Shown here in pieces: positions 1 through 9,215 of a stretch of 64,000 bases of DNA. Numbering within the stretch: position 1 is the first letter of the stretch; each line of letters opens with the position of its first letter. The stretch spans positions 248,001 through 312,000 of the forward strand of contig NZ_QNSE01000005.1 of NCBI RefSeq assembly GCF_003315485.1, in the 5' to 3' direction. The DNA comes from Marinomonas rhizomae (GTDB lineage: Bacteria; Pseudomonadota; Gammaproteobacteria; Pseudomonadales; Marinomonadaceae). The translations under genes and the position numbers were made by a program. Below the pieces are notes generated by a model. The model saw nothing but the letters and a program-made list of their open reading frames with translations. It ran no database searches and was not told where the DNA came from.

Positions 1-1188
1 CGTGTCATTCACTTCTTTAAAATTATCTAGATCAATCAGAACAAGGCTCAGATTATGACCCTTTTCACTAGCGAGAATCAGGCTATTAGAAAGCTTTCGC
101 GTGAACGCGTCTCGATTAGGCAACCCTGTTAAGCTGTCTGTCTGAGCTTGTCGAATAGTTTCGCCTTCTGCATGTAATTTCAACTCAGCCATCTCAACAA
201 AACAACGTTGAAGGTCATCCATTTCCCTTACTCCTGTCGGCTGAGTATGAAAAACCTTTTCATTACGGCCTAACCGAACAGCAAGATCTGAGAGTAAACT
301 CAGAGGTTTTGATATTGTATTAATAAAAAACACTCTGAATAAAACGTAGATAACCGCTAGCAATACGGAGAAAATAACTGCCATTAAAGTAAAGCGTTCA
401 TTCACTCTTTTAAGAGATTGATCAACCGCTACCCCAGTTAGAAAAACTAATTGGACGTCTCCATCAGCATTCAGCACTTCGCGCTTATCAAAAATTCGAT
501 TAACTCCATCACTTCCAAGCCAAATAGAATTAAAGCGATCCGGGGCTGTGAATTTTATATCTTTAGGGAAACTTGCTACGGCTTGCCCGTTCCCATCCAA
601 TACATAAGCCACACTATTTTCTGGTAAATGATTTGTACTCAACAATTCATTCCACCAATCAAGGGAAATCACTACAACCGCAGCGCCAAGAGCCTGCCCC
701 TCTTCAGAACTTAATATGGGATAAGCAAAATTAATGGTTGGACGCCCCATGGCTCGATCTACCTGTACCCCACTAGAGGTGAAGTGCTTATGTGCCAACG
801 CTTCATTAATATAAGCGCGATCGCTCACGTCCACAGCCTTGGTAAGTTGAGTTCCGTTACAGGTTAAAATTCCCTTATCATTTGGTACTCCAATGTTGAC
901 GTAATGATCAAATAGCGGAGTTATCTCTTGAATAAAACGCTGACAGTCATCCGAGTTAGGGTTTTGCAGATGAGAAATAGACACTAAAGATTTTAGGAAT
1001 TCCTGAGTGGAATCCACTAGATGCTCTTGATTTTCGGCGGCTTGATTGGACGCAAACTGTGCCGTATGCGACAGCTCTTCTTGCACCATGGAGCGGCTGT
1101 AGTCAAAGCTCCAGTAAATAAAGAAGTATAATGGCAAGACGATCAAAATGGATAAAAAGTACAATCGTCCTTTGAGTGTATTTAACAT
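1..1188 (-). CDS. Sensor diguanylate cyclase, C-terminus cut by window edge
   Basis: Membrane-bound GGDEF protein expected to make cyclic di-GMP from GTP in response to a periplasmic signal. The frame reads from an ATG at 1188 without a stop to base 1, so only the first 396 codons are present. A first membrane segment lies at about residues 9-29, a long periplasmic sensor of dCache type follows, a second membrane segment lies at about 264-288, and then come a HAMP-like linker and the start of the GGDEF domain (TDSLTGLPNRDAF near residue 346; DLDNFKEVND near the edge). The GGDEF motif itself is outside the window, so catalytic competence cannot be judged. It is the first of four GGDEF genes here. 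Confidence 0.88.
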   Translation of the reverse strand, partial: MLNTLKGRLYFLSILIVLPLYFFIYWSFDYSRSMVQEELSHTAQFASNQAAENQEHLVDSTQEFLKSLVSISHLQNPNSDDCQRFIQEITPLFDHYVNIGVPNDKGILTCNGTQLTKAVDVSDRAYINEALAHKHFTSSGVQVDRAMGRPTINFAYPILSSEEGQALGAAVVVISLDWWNELLSTNHLPENSVAYVLDGNGQAVASFPKDIKFTAPDRFNSIWLGSDGVNRIFDKREVLNADGDVQLVFLTGVAVDQSLKRVNERFTLMAVIFSVLLAVIYVLFRVFFINTISKPLSLLSDLAVRLGRNEKVFHTQPTGVREMDDLQRCFVEMAELKLHAEGETIRQAQTDSLTGLPNRDAFTRKLSNSLILASEKGHNLSLVLIDLDNFKEVNDT

Positions 1189-1517
1189 CTAAAACTCTTA
1201 TTCCAATTAATGGACTGGCTCTTAAAGTTAGCCCTTTTGGGGCACATTAACCCAATAAGCTCCAAGCTAAATGGCGTCATATCCAATCATTTTTATTGAT
1301 CAAAATATTTTTATCTTTTAACCAATTAACGTTAGCACACATATTTCATGCACGTTCGTTCATTTTTGTAACAATTAGAAATTTGCTAGAAGCTCGTACT
1401 TTGATCGCTTTCAGAAGTGATTTTCTGCATTAAACCAGATGAAGAAGAGAGAAAATAAAGGCAAGTAGGTAACAAAACCAAGGCAAATGATTGATAGTTC
1501 ACCTTGGCTCTTAATAA
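1189..1517. other. Intergenic region between two minus-strand genes
   Basis: No convincing gene. The stretch is A+T-rich and should hold the promoter of the truncated cyclase gene at its left end. A short palindrome TTGATCAA lies at 1296-1303. I see no clear terminator for the aminotransferase gene to its right, which is transcribed toward it. Confidence 0.4.
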
Positions 1518-2675
1518 CTATAAAAAACTGAGCCTTTGCGCCGCCTCTATTAAAGTACTTTCTTCTTTTGCAAAGCACAGGCGAATAATACGCTGACCTT
1601 CAGGCGCTTGTTGATAAAACACACTCACCGGGATAGCCGCGACACCTACATGATCGACCAGCCATTCACAAAACGCCACGTCGTCTAGATCACTAATCGC
1701 GCTGTAGTCCAGCAGTTGAAAATACGTTCCTTCGCAAGGCAGTAACGTAAAGCGGCTACCTGCCAATGCCTTCCTCAATACATCGCGCTTTTGTTGATAA
1801 AAACCAGCCAAACCTGCACTTGCTTCAGGAAAAGCCGTTAAATGTTCTCCCAAAGCTTGCTGTAGAGGCGTGACCGTACAGAAAGAAACAAATTGATGTA
1901 CCTTACGAAGTTCCACAGTCAGCTCTTTTGGCGCCACAATGTAGCCCACCTTCCAACCTGTTAGATGAAAGCTTTTACCAAAAGAAGAAACAACTAAGCT
2001 ACGTTTTGCTAACTCCGCATGTTTGTGAACACTAACTACAGACTCACCAAAATGAATAAACTCGTACACTTCATCGGACAATACATAAATATCACGGCTC
2101 GCAATCGCTTGCCATAGGGACTCTAAGTCTTCTGCCAACCAACAGCTTCCTGTTGGATTATGAGGCGTATTGATTAAAACTAAACGCGTTTTATCGGTAA
2201 GTAACTCAGCAAATGCCTGCCAATCAGGGCGAAATTCAGGAGCCAATAACGTTACTCGACGACAGATACCACCCGCTAAGGCCACCGCAGGTTCGTATAA
2301 GTCATAAGCTGGGTCGAACAAGATCACTTCATCGCCGTGATGCACTAACGCTGCAATCGCATCAAAAATGGCTTCTGACGCACCGCTAGTCACTGTAATT
2401 TCATCCAATGCGCTCACTGTTCGGTCGTAATGACGCTCAACCAAACCCGCAATCGCCTCTCTTAGTATTGGTAACCCCGCCATAGGCGAATATTGATTAT
2501 TACCCGTTAAAATCGCCTGGGAGGCACGCTCTAACAATCGAGCATCTGCTGTAAAGTCGGGGAAACCTTGCGACAGGTTAATCGCACCTTTCTCAGCCGC
2601 TAATGCTGACATTTTGGTAAAAATAGTGGTGCCGATGGCCGGCAATTTGGAAGTAAGAGTAGAAGAGATGGTCAC
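1518..2675 (-). CDS. ybdL: PLP-dependent aminotransferase, YbdL (methionine aminotransferase) type
   Basis: Class I/II fold-type I aminotransferase of 385 residues, the usual family length. The N-terminus (MSALAAEKGAINLSQGFPDF) is typical of the YbdL/kynurenine-aminotransferase group. The PLP lysine is in SFGKSFHLTGWKVGY, near residue 232, and the NTPHNPTG and SDEVYE motifs that hold the cofactor and substrate carboxylate are intact. The likely reaction is transamination of methionine and aromatic amino acids with 2-oxo acids in the cytosol, as known for E. coli YbdL. Exact substrate preference is inference. The gene seems to be a single transcription unit; a strong terminator at 2781-2825 separates it from the reductase gene upstream. 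Confidence 0.88.
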   Translation of the reverse strand: MTISSTLTSKLPAIGTTIFTKMSALAAEKGAINLSQGFPDFTADARLLERASQAILTGNNQYSPMAGLPILREAIAGLVERHYDRTVSALDEITVTSGASEAIFDAIAALVHHGDEVILFDPAYDLYEPAVALAGGICRRVTLLAPEFRPDWQAFAELLTDKTRLVLINTPHNPTGSCWLAEDLESLWQAIASRDIYVLSDEVYEFIHFGESVVSVHKHAELAKRSLVVSSFGKSFHLTGWKVGYIVAPKELTVELRKVHQFVSFCTVTPLQQALGEHLTAFPEASAGLAGFYQQKRDVLRKALAGSRFTLLPCEGTYFQLLDYSAISDLDDVAFCEWLVDHVGVAAIPVSVFYQQAPEGQRIIRLCFAKEESTLIEAAQRLSFL

Positions 2676-2780
2676 GATAATATTGCCTTAAAAGATTATA
2701 GTTATTGCTACGTTACAAGGCTTCCACTTTGAAGGTCAATGCTCTGACACGGCTAAATTAAAAAGCAAATCCGATGCTCA

Positions 2781-2825
2781 AAAAAACGCCAAGGCATTCT
2801 CAGTTACTGCAGCCTTGGCGTTTTT
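2781..2825 (-). terminator. Rho-independent terminator after the ene-reductase gene
   Basis: Stem CGCCAAGGC / GCCTTGGCG with a 14-16 base loop. It is flanked by an A run on the left and a T run on the right, so it has a U-tract on either strand. It lies 26 bases past the stop of the reductase gene on the minus strand. Confidence 0.88.
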
Positions 2826-2850
2826 AATCAAGTAGTATTTCTTCTTTGTG

Positions 2851-3927
2851 TTACGCGGTCATAAACGGATAGTCCGTATAACCTTCAGCACCAGAAGTAT
2901 AAAAAGTATCTGGGTTAGGTTGATTCAACTCAGCACCATTTTTTACACGTTCAACGAAGTCTGGATTCGCAAGAATACCGGTTCCAAATGCCACACTGTC
3001 TGCTTGGCCATCGGCAATCACTTGATGTGCTTCTTCGGCACTGTAGCCCATGTTCACCATTAAATGTCCCTTGTAAGCTTCGCGTGCCACGCTGACGACA
3101 TCCGCTTGTTGTAAACCAAAGAAGTCCGCTCGCATCAAATGCACATACGCTAGGTCAAAACGATTAAGGTGTTCGCTCAAGAAGCGAGTCCAAGCGATAG
3201 GATCGTTTTCTTTCATACTTTGGAAACTGTTAAGCGGTGAAAGCCGCAACCCCACTCGGTCGCTCCCCATTACGTCCGTTACGGCTTCAATCACTTCCGT
3301 TAAGAAGCGAGAACGATTTTCCAATGAGCCGCCGTATTCGTCTGTACGCTGGTTAGCACTTTCACGAAGAAATTGGTCAATTAAGTAACCATTCGCGCCA
3401 TGAATTTCCACACCGTCAAAACCTGCTTCTTTGGCATTGATCGCGCCTTGGCGGAAATCATTAACGATGCTTTTTATCTCGTCGACCGTCAATTCACGAG
3501 GCACGGTATACGCTTTTTTACCTTCTGGTGTGTGTGTTTCGCCATCAATCGCAATCGCACTGGAAGAGACCGCTTCTTTTCCATCATTCAATAATGGATG
3601 AGCGGCGCGACCAGCATGCCAGATCTGCATAAAAATACGACCACCAGCTTTATGCACAGCATCGGTCGTTAGCTTCCAGCCTTCGATCTGCTCAGCAGAA
3701 TAAATCCCTGGGTCATCACCAAAAGCCGACGTTCCTTCCGTCACCATGGTGCATTCAGTAATCAATAAGCCAGTACTAGCACGTTGAGCATAGTACTCGG
3801 CCATCAAAGCATTGGGTTGATGCCCAGGTGCTCGGGTACGTGTCAAAGGCGCCATGATAAAACGATTTGGCAGCTCTAGGTTACCCAAGATCACTGGGCT
3901 GAACAGGTTTGTGTCTGTGCTTGTCAT
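2851..3927 (-). CDS. nemA: Old yellow enzyme family alkene reductase (NemA-like)
   Basis: FMN-dependent NAD(P)H ene-reductase of 358 residues, full length for NemA/XenB-type enzymes that reduce activated C=C bonds, N-ethylmaleimide, nitrate esters and nitroaromatics. The N-terminal strand (LFSPVILGNLELPNRFIMAP) and the substrate-binding His-Asn pair in HGANGYLIDQFL (about residues 173-176) are intact, as is the following NQRTDEYGGSLENRSRF motif. It is cytosolic. It stands alone between a strong terminator and a 486-base intergenic region; no NemR-type regulator is adjacent. The exact substrate is not shown by the sequence. Confidence 0.9.
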   Translation of the reverse strand: MTSTDTNLFSPVILGNLELPNRFIMAPLTRTRAPGHQPNALMAEYYAQRASTGLLITECTMVTEGTSAFGDDPGIYSAEQIEGWKLTTDAVHKAGGRIFMQIWHAGRAAHPLLNDGKEAVSSSAIAIDGETHTPEGKKAYTVPRELTVDEIKSIVNDFRQGAINAKEAGFDGVEIHGANGYLIDQFLRESANQRTDEYGGSLENRSRFLTEVIEAVTDVMGSDRVGLRLSPLNSFQSMKENDPIAWTRFLSEHLNRFDLAYVHLMRADFFGLQQADVVSVAREAYKGHLMVNMGYSAEEAHQVIADGQADSVAFGTGILANPDFVERVKNGAELNQPNPDTFYTSGAEGYTDYPFMTA

Positions 3928-4413
3928 TATGAACTCCAGAATAAGTTTCAGTCTTTAAATAAAGGATAAACACTACATATGGCAGTTATTTTAAAAAACA
4001 ATCTAGTGCACTTTCTTTCCTGAATAGTCCCAAGCTCACTAAATAGTCAAAAAAAATCGCAACCAACGTGCTTGCTACAGCGAATACAACAACTTCTGCC
4101 AATCCAAGAATACACTTACGCTCCTACCAAGGTTTTTACCGCACATGACAAAGCACAGGCTTTTTTGGCAATTAACTATTGACGAGATTCTCGTTAAAGA
4201 GTGGAGCTTCTGTTAAAAATAGCCGTAACACTGTTACTATAGCGTTAGAAACTGATGTCACAGCCCAGCAGGCAAATTCCGATTTATCGGGTTACTTTGT
4301 CGCGACTTCAACGACACTAACTTTCGCTCTTTATTAGGTTAAGACATTCCGTTGATAAACAGTAAAAAGAACGAAGTAATTATGCTCTATAAAAACAATC
4401 AAACCTGTCACTA
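3928..4413. other. 486-base intergenic region
   Basis: No gene seen. It should carry the promoter of the reductase gene at its left end. Palindromes present are ACGAGATTCTCGT at 4182-4194, GTAAC-N3-GTTAC near 4226-4238, and a short CCGAT/ATCGG hairpin near 4279-4290. Any could be an operator, but none matches a site I can name. Confidence 0.35.
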
Positions 4414-6072
4414 TTAACGATGACTAAACTTAGCGGCGTACATTACGCCATCCGCCCTATGTAATAGACTTTCTAACGTATCACTGTCTTCTACCAAGGC
4501 ACTACCCACACTAAATTGAATCGTAATATCTTGCTCATTAATGTTGATAACAAGTGATTCATGATCATCTTGCAGTTGTTCCGATATCGCGGCCAGATCC
4601 TGCTTAACCAGTATTAAAAACTCATCTCCACCCCAACGAGCCACTTCTCCCTTATCGCCTACAGTATTTTTTAAATAGGTCGCAATTTTTTGCAAGACTA
4701 AGTCCCCAGCAGCGTGCCCATACAGATCATTCACTGATTTAAAATGGTTCACATCCACATTAATAAGACCAAACGAATGGCGACTTTGCTGCCAACGCTG
4801 CATATATTCCGTCATATGCGCTTCAAAACCTCTGCGGTTGTATAGTTCCGTTAACGGATCAAGCCTAGCAATACGATTCAATTCCTTTGTTCGCTCAGCC
4901 ACTTTTTCTTCCAGTTCTTGCTGATGTTCCAAAAGAGAAGTCGACATCTTTTGATAATGGGAAACCAGCTTTTTGATTTCTAAACCGGCAAATCGCGTCA
5001 ATTTTGGTGCTCGGTATTGTTTTTTATCCAATGATCCAATAGAAAGATCTAACTCAGCTAACGGCTTTGTCACAATTAGCGTCAGCAATAGATAGAACAC
5101 AATTAAAGCGCAAACTAGACTAATGAAAAAAACAACCAACAAACTAGAAAACTCTGTTAGTGGAAGGAAACCTTTGATATCAATAAAGTTTATTTGAAAC
5201 CAATCAATTTCAGGAATATAAACAATACTCGCCAGTTGACGAACGTCATCCTTATACACAAAGGAGGTTTTAACATGATTAGGCGTTTCTTTCGCTAAGG
5301 CTAAAGCTTGTGTTAACTGAGTCCGCGACACTTCATCATCCAGCAGTTGAAACACTCGGCTTTTATCTTGAGACAGCTTTGTTAAAGAAGAGTAATCAAT
5401 TAATTCTTCTCGCTGATAAAGCTGAATAGAACCTTCATTGTTAGTAAATACAATGGCCGAATAAATATCTTGTTTTGCAACCATTTGCTGTAAGAACCCT
5501 GAAAGGTCTAAACCTGTCCCCACCACTCCCAAAACGTCATCGCCATCGCGGATTAAAACATCACTCCAGAGCTTGATCACCCCTAACTCTACATCCGGAT
5601 TCACATTCAAATGCAGATTGAGTTTTTTCGCCATAATTTGATAAAACCATGCGTCATCAGGGTTAGTGTGGTGGAGCGTATAGCGATATAGGTTTGGTGG
5701 CGGAGCTTCCTTACCCTCACTGTAATAATAGTGTTCATTTCCTTTCAAGGCGATGAAATAGGATTTATCTGCAAATCGATGTCGAAATGCTTCAGTTTCT
5801 TCAAGAGCCTGCTGCTTCAAAGCTTCATTAAATGGTTGTTTAGCCCACGCTTTTAAAGACTCAAGCTCTGCAAATTCTTTAGAGCGATTTACCTCTTGAA
5901 TTAATGGTAATAGCGTTCGCACTTTATCATATTGAATCTGTTTCTCTGCATAGCGCTCAACCCAGTTTACAATAATACCTTCTGCTAATACTCTCATCGA
6001 AAGCCAAGAAAATAGCCCTGTAAGTAATAAAATTAGAGCAGTTGATATTAGAAATCGCGACTTAATAGCCAT
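4414..6072 (-). CDS. Membrane-bound sensor diguanylate cyclase (GGDEF)
   Basis: A 552-residue c-di-GMP synthase. Membrane helices at about residues 7-29 and 312-336 enclose a roughly 280-residue periplasmic sensor of Cache type (it contains VLGVVGTGLDLSGFL, typical of these domains). A short HAMP/coiled-coil linker (about 345-395, EEKVAERTKELNRIARLDPLTELYNRRGF) leads into the GGDEF domain. The active-site motif RWGGDEF is complete near residues 477-483. The inhibitory I-site is absent: the residues that should read RxxD read GDKG. Feedback inhibition by c-di-GMP at that site is therefore unlikely. No partner phosphodiesterase is adjacent. Confidence 0.9.
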   Translation of the reverse strand: MAIKSRFLISTALILLLTGLFSWLSMRVLAEGIIVNWVERYAEKQIQYDKVRTLLPLIQEVNRSKEFAELESLKAWAKQPFNEALKQQALEETEAFRHRFADKSYFIALKGNEHYYYSEGKEAPPPNLYRYTLHHTNPDDAWFYQIMAKKLNLHLNVNPDVELGVIKLWSDVLIRDGDDVLGVVGTGLDLSGFLQQMVAKQDIYSAIVFTNNEGSIQLYQREELIDYSSLTKLSQDKSRVFQLLDDEVSRTQLTQALALAKETPNHVKTSFVYKDDVRQLASIVYIPEIDWFQINFIDIKGFLPLTEFSSLLVVFFISLVCALIVFYLLLTLIVTKPLAELDLSIGSLDKKQYRAPKLTRFAGLEIKKLVSHYQKMSTSLLEHQQELEEKVAERTKELNRIARLDPLTELYNRRGFEAHMTEYMQRWQQSRHSFGLINVDVNHFKSVNDLYGHAAGDLVLQKIATYLKNTVGDKGEVARWGGDEFLILVKQDLAAISEQLQDDHESLVININEQDITIQFSVGSALVEDSDTLESLLHRADGVMYAAKFSHR

Positions 6073-6282
6073 GTCCAGAACATTCCATATAATTAAAGCA
6101 AAGGCTGATAATAAAACTTACCATAATAGCAACATACTCTCTCGCATCTCTATCAATTAAACACCTATTCCCCATCAAAAGAGACTTAGCTTGCAAAAAA
6201 CATCACAAGATAACGTATTTGATTTATCTCAAAAACAATAATAATTTACTTTTTTATTCTTTCAAAAAATTTCGCTAACAGC

Positions 6283-6307
6283 CTTAAAATAAGAATCTTA
6301 AAATAAG
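6283..6307. repeat. Short tandem repeat upstream of the helicase gene
   Basis: CTTAAAATAAG occurs twice (6283-6293, 6297-6307), and its AAAATAAG core recurs at 6348-6355 just before the helicase start. The repeats could be promoter or leader sequence; function unknown. Confidence 0.4.
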
Positions 6308-6365
6308 CCCCCAAAGTGCTACACTAGCGCCCTAAATTTGCAGACATAAAATAAGCGAGACCTCC

Positions 6366-7622
6366 ATGAGCTTTGCGTCTTTAAAACTTCATCACGACAT
6401 CATTCAGCAGGTTACAAAGCTGGGCTACTCGGCCCCAACACCGATTCAACTTGCTGCGATTCCAGTTGTCTTATCTGGAAAGGACCTCATGGCTGGAGCT
6501 CAAACAGGAACAGGAAAAACAGCCGCTTTTGCCTTGCCGCTTTTACAACACATCCTAAATAAGCAAGGCTCTCATAATACCGAAGGCATTCAGGTACTCG
6601 TACTCACTCCAACTCGTGAATTAGCGCAGCAAGTTCACACCAGTTTTATTAAATACAGCACAGGTTTACCCATAAAATCAGTTGTCGCTTATGGTGGAGC
6701 AAGCATAAACGTACAGCTTGACGCACTTAAACAAGGCTGTGATGTATTGGTTGCTACTCCTGGTCGGTTGCTTGAGCTGATCATGAAAAACCTCATTGAC
6801 TTAAGCTACCTACAAACCCTAGTACTAGATGAAGCTGATCGAATGCTCGACATGGGGTTTATCATTGATATTCAAAGAGTTTTGAAAAAACTACCGGTTT
6901 CACGTCAAACTTTATTTTTCTCAGCAACCTTCAATGATGATATTTTTGCGTTAAGTAAAACACTATTAAAAGATCCCCAATTAATTGAAGTAGACAGCCG
7001 CAACACCACAGCAACTCAAGTCGAACAAACCATTTACGCGGTAGATCAGGACCGAAAAAGCGCTCTGCTATCATTTCTAATAGGGTCAAAAAACTGGCAG
7101 CAAGTACTTATCTTCACCCGAACCAAGCAAGGTGCTGACGAATTAGCCAAAGAAATGCAAAAAGATGGTATTGCCACTCAAGCTATTCATGGGGACAAAT
7201 CTCAAGGCGCACGAGATCGTGTATTAGCTGATTTTAAAGCAGGAAAAGTACGAGCCCTTGTTGCTACTGACGTTGCCGCAAGGGGCATCGACATTGAGCA
7301 ATTACAATATGTGGTAAATCATGAGCTGCCTTATAATGCTGAAGACTATATTCACCGCATAGGCCGTACTGGCCGCGCGGGTACAACAGGCCTAGCCATA
7401 ACCTTAATATCAGAAAAAGAACGTTATTTACTAACCGACATTGAAACACTTATCGGCGAGCACTTTATACCACAATGGATGCCAGGGTTTGAGCCAGACC
7501 TGAATAAAGCACTTAATACTCCCAAAAAACGAGAGCCATCTAAAAAAGAGCTGCGAGCAAAAGCTCTTGGTCTTATTTCTTCAAAAGACAAAAAAACAAA
7601 GAAAAAGCGTCGTTTTAATTAA
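6366..7622 (+). CDS. rhlE: DEAD-box ATP-dependent RNA helicase, RhlE type
   Basis: Two RecA-like domains with all canonical motifs: the Q motif in GYSAPTPIQLAAIP, motif I AQTGTGKT (about 45-52), DEAD as LDEADRMLDMGF near 153-163, SAT near 185, and motif VI HRIGRTGRAG near 328. The C-terminal tail is short and lysine-rich (KKTKKKRRFN), typical of RhlE proteins that remodel RNA in ribosome assembly and degradosome-linked decay. At 418 residues the length fits RhlE rather than DeaD or SrmB. The start ATG follows a GAGACCTCC leader with weak Shine-Dalgarno character. It seems monocistronic. Confidence 0.92.
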   Translation: MSFASLKLHHDIIQQVTKLGYSAPTPIQLAAIPVVLSGKDLMAGAQTGTGKTAAFALPLLQHILNKQGSHNTEGIQVLVLTPTRELAQQVHTSFIKYSTGLPIKSVVAYGGASINVQLDALKQGCDVLVATPGRLLELIMKNLIDLSYLQTLVLDEADRMLDMGFIIDIQRVLKKLPVSRQTLFFSATFNDDIFALSKTLLKDPQLIEVDSRNTTATQVEQTIYAVDQDRKSALLSFLIGSKNWQQVLIFTRTKQGADELAKEMQKDGIATQAIHGDKSQGARDRVLADFKAGKVRALVATDVAARGIDIEQLQYVVNHELPYNAEDYIHRIGRTGRAGTTGLAITLISEKERYLLTDIETLIGEHFIPQWMPGFEPDLNKALNTPKKREPSKKELRAKALGLISSKDKKTKKKRRFN

Positions 7623-7734
7623 AAAATGCATTTAATAGATTTGTTGCTTAATACCGGAGCTGCCAATAATATGAAGTGGAATTCTTCACACAGAAACTAA
7701 ATTAAGGGCGGCCTAGGCTGAGGTTAATCGAACA

Positions 7735-8805
7735 ATGAAGCTCCAACACTCGCCTAAGAAACAACTTAACTCAGCATCAATGCCTCCCACACTGTTTCGT
7801 AAAATGCTTGTTGTCGCTATTTTAGGTTTCAGTGCAATTTGGGGGATCGACTTGTCGAGTGGCATCATAGCTTCCTTTGATGCTGCAGCTTACCCAATTT
7901 GCATCAGTGCTTTTGCTCTTATTTACCTCCTTAGCGTCATCACTAAAATCAATAATCAAAGCCTACACTTCTTCGCCTATTTTATTATTGCTGGTTATCT
8001 AATTAGCACAAGTATTTGGCATCACATGGATGCCAACGGCTTATTTTCAAATGCAGCACAATGGCTAGGACTGAATTACGTCATTGCCTACCTCTTTCTG
8101 GAGGTCAAAAAAGCAGCGCCTACCACTATCCTTGTCTTTGTTGTCACCGTCATTGGGCATTTCTCCGCCGTCATACAAAATCATAATATGGCCGATACTA
8201 TGGGAGTTGTACTTAACATTGCCATCGCACACATGATCTATATATTTTTGTTATGGACTATTATTAAGTTAAGAGTCAAAACCGACCAAGTCATAGAGCA
8301 TGCTGATACACTCGAGAATTATGCTTATGTTGACTTACTCACCCGAGCATTAAACCGACGAGGAATTGAAAAGGTATTTAACGAGCTTGATCTAGATTCA
8401 GTAGAACAAAAGAAAAATTACGCAATACTCATCATCGATATTGACCATTTCAAGCAGTTCAATGATATCAACGGCCACCTTGTGGGAGATGAAGTACTTA
8501 CCCGCATCTCAGGCAAACTCAGCAGAACAATTCATCCAAATGACGTTCTTGGACGCTGGGGTGGCGAAGAATTTATCGTACTTACTTTGAATCGAACGCC
8601 ACAGCAAGTAATGGCTCTAGCCGAAAACCTAAGAGCGGCGGTCAGCAATCTTGTCATAGATACTATCTCCAATATTACTGTGAGTATTGGTATAGGGTAC
8701 TCCCATGAAGCCTCTTCAAAAGAAGCCGTGTTCAAAATCGCAGATGAACACCTTTATATTGCCAAACAATCCGGCCGAAATACCATTCATGCAAATCACT
8801 TTTAG
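7735..8805 (+). CDS. Integral-membrane diguanylate cyclase (GGEEF)
   Basis: A 356-residue protein with about six hydrophobic segments in the first 180 residues, no periplasmic domain of note, and a C-terminal GGDEF domain. The catalytic motif is RWGGEEF near residues 273-279, and DIDHFKQFND and YAKQSG-like end motifs are intact, so it should make c-di-GMP. At the I-site position the sequence is HPND: the aspartate is kept but the arginine is replaced by histidine, so product inhibition is probably weakened. The membrane part resembles the multi-helix sensors found on many small marine GGDEF proteins; its ligand is unknown. Confidence 0.88.
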   Translation: MKLQHSPKKQLNSASMPPTLFRKMLVVAILGFSAIWGIDLSSGIIASFDAAAYPICISAFALIYLLSVITKINNQSLHFFAYFIIAGYLISTSIWHHMDANGLFSNAAQWLGLNYVIAYLFLEVKKAAPTTILVFVVTVIGHFSAVIQNHNMADTMGVVLNIAIAHMIYIFLLWTIIKLRVKTDQVIEHADTLENYAYVDLLTRALNRRGIEKVFNELDLDSVEQKKNYAILIIDIDHFKQFNDINGHLVGDEVLTRISGKLSRTIHPNDVLGRWGGEEFIVLTLNRTPQQVMALAENLRAAVSNLVIDTISNITVSIGIGYSHEASSKEAVFKIADEHLYIAKQSGRNTIHANHF

Positions 8806-9215
8806 CGCTAACCTTCTGCACTAACGCTTTCGCTATCAACGAAACGACGAATATATTCACCCTACATAAGACGCCAACTTCCAAGTCACCATAAAGAAAG
8901 TAAAACACGGAAACCTTATTGATATATAAGGTTATTTATATTTTTTATTGCTCTAAATTCCATACCAATTGCTTATTCGCAATTAAGCACAGAAAGCGCC
9001 CCACTCTCTATGATTAACCTTTCCTCAGCCGCCAGAAAATACTTCCTTAACGAAATTAAACCATTAAATAGTCAAAATAATAGGATGAAAAAATCTATTA
9101 ATTCACTGTAAAATTATTGTAAGGTTACAAAAATACACGTAAGATTTACGATAAATACTACACAGTAATAATCTTGGAATGACAAAATAAAAATACCAAA
9201 AAAGGAATAAAAAGC
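8806..9215. other. 410-base intergenic region with weak hairpins
   Basis: A+T-rich with no gene. AACCTTAT (8912-8919) pairs with ATAAGGTT (8926-8933) and is followed by a T-rich run to 8948, making a weak terminator for the cyclase gene. A second small inverted repeat, AATTGC/GCAATT, lies at 8968-8984. The promoter of the next gene should be in the last 150 bases. Confidence 0.4.

Noticed and set aside
1296-1303. TTGATCAA as an FNR/Anr box
   Set aside because: The FNR/Anr site needs a 4-base spacer between TTGAT and ATCAA; here there is none.
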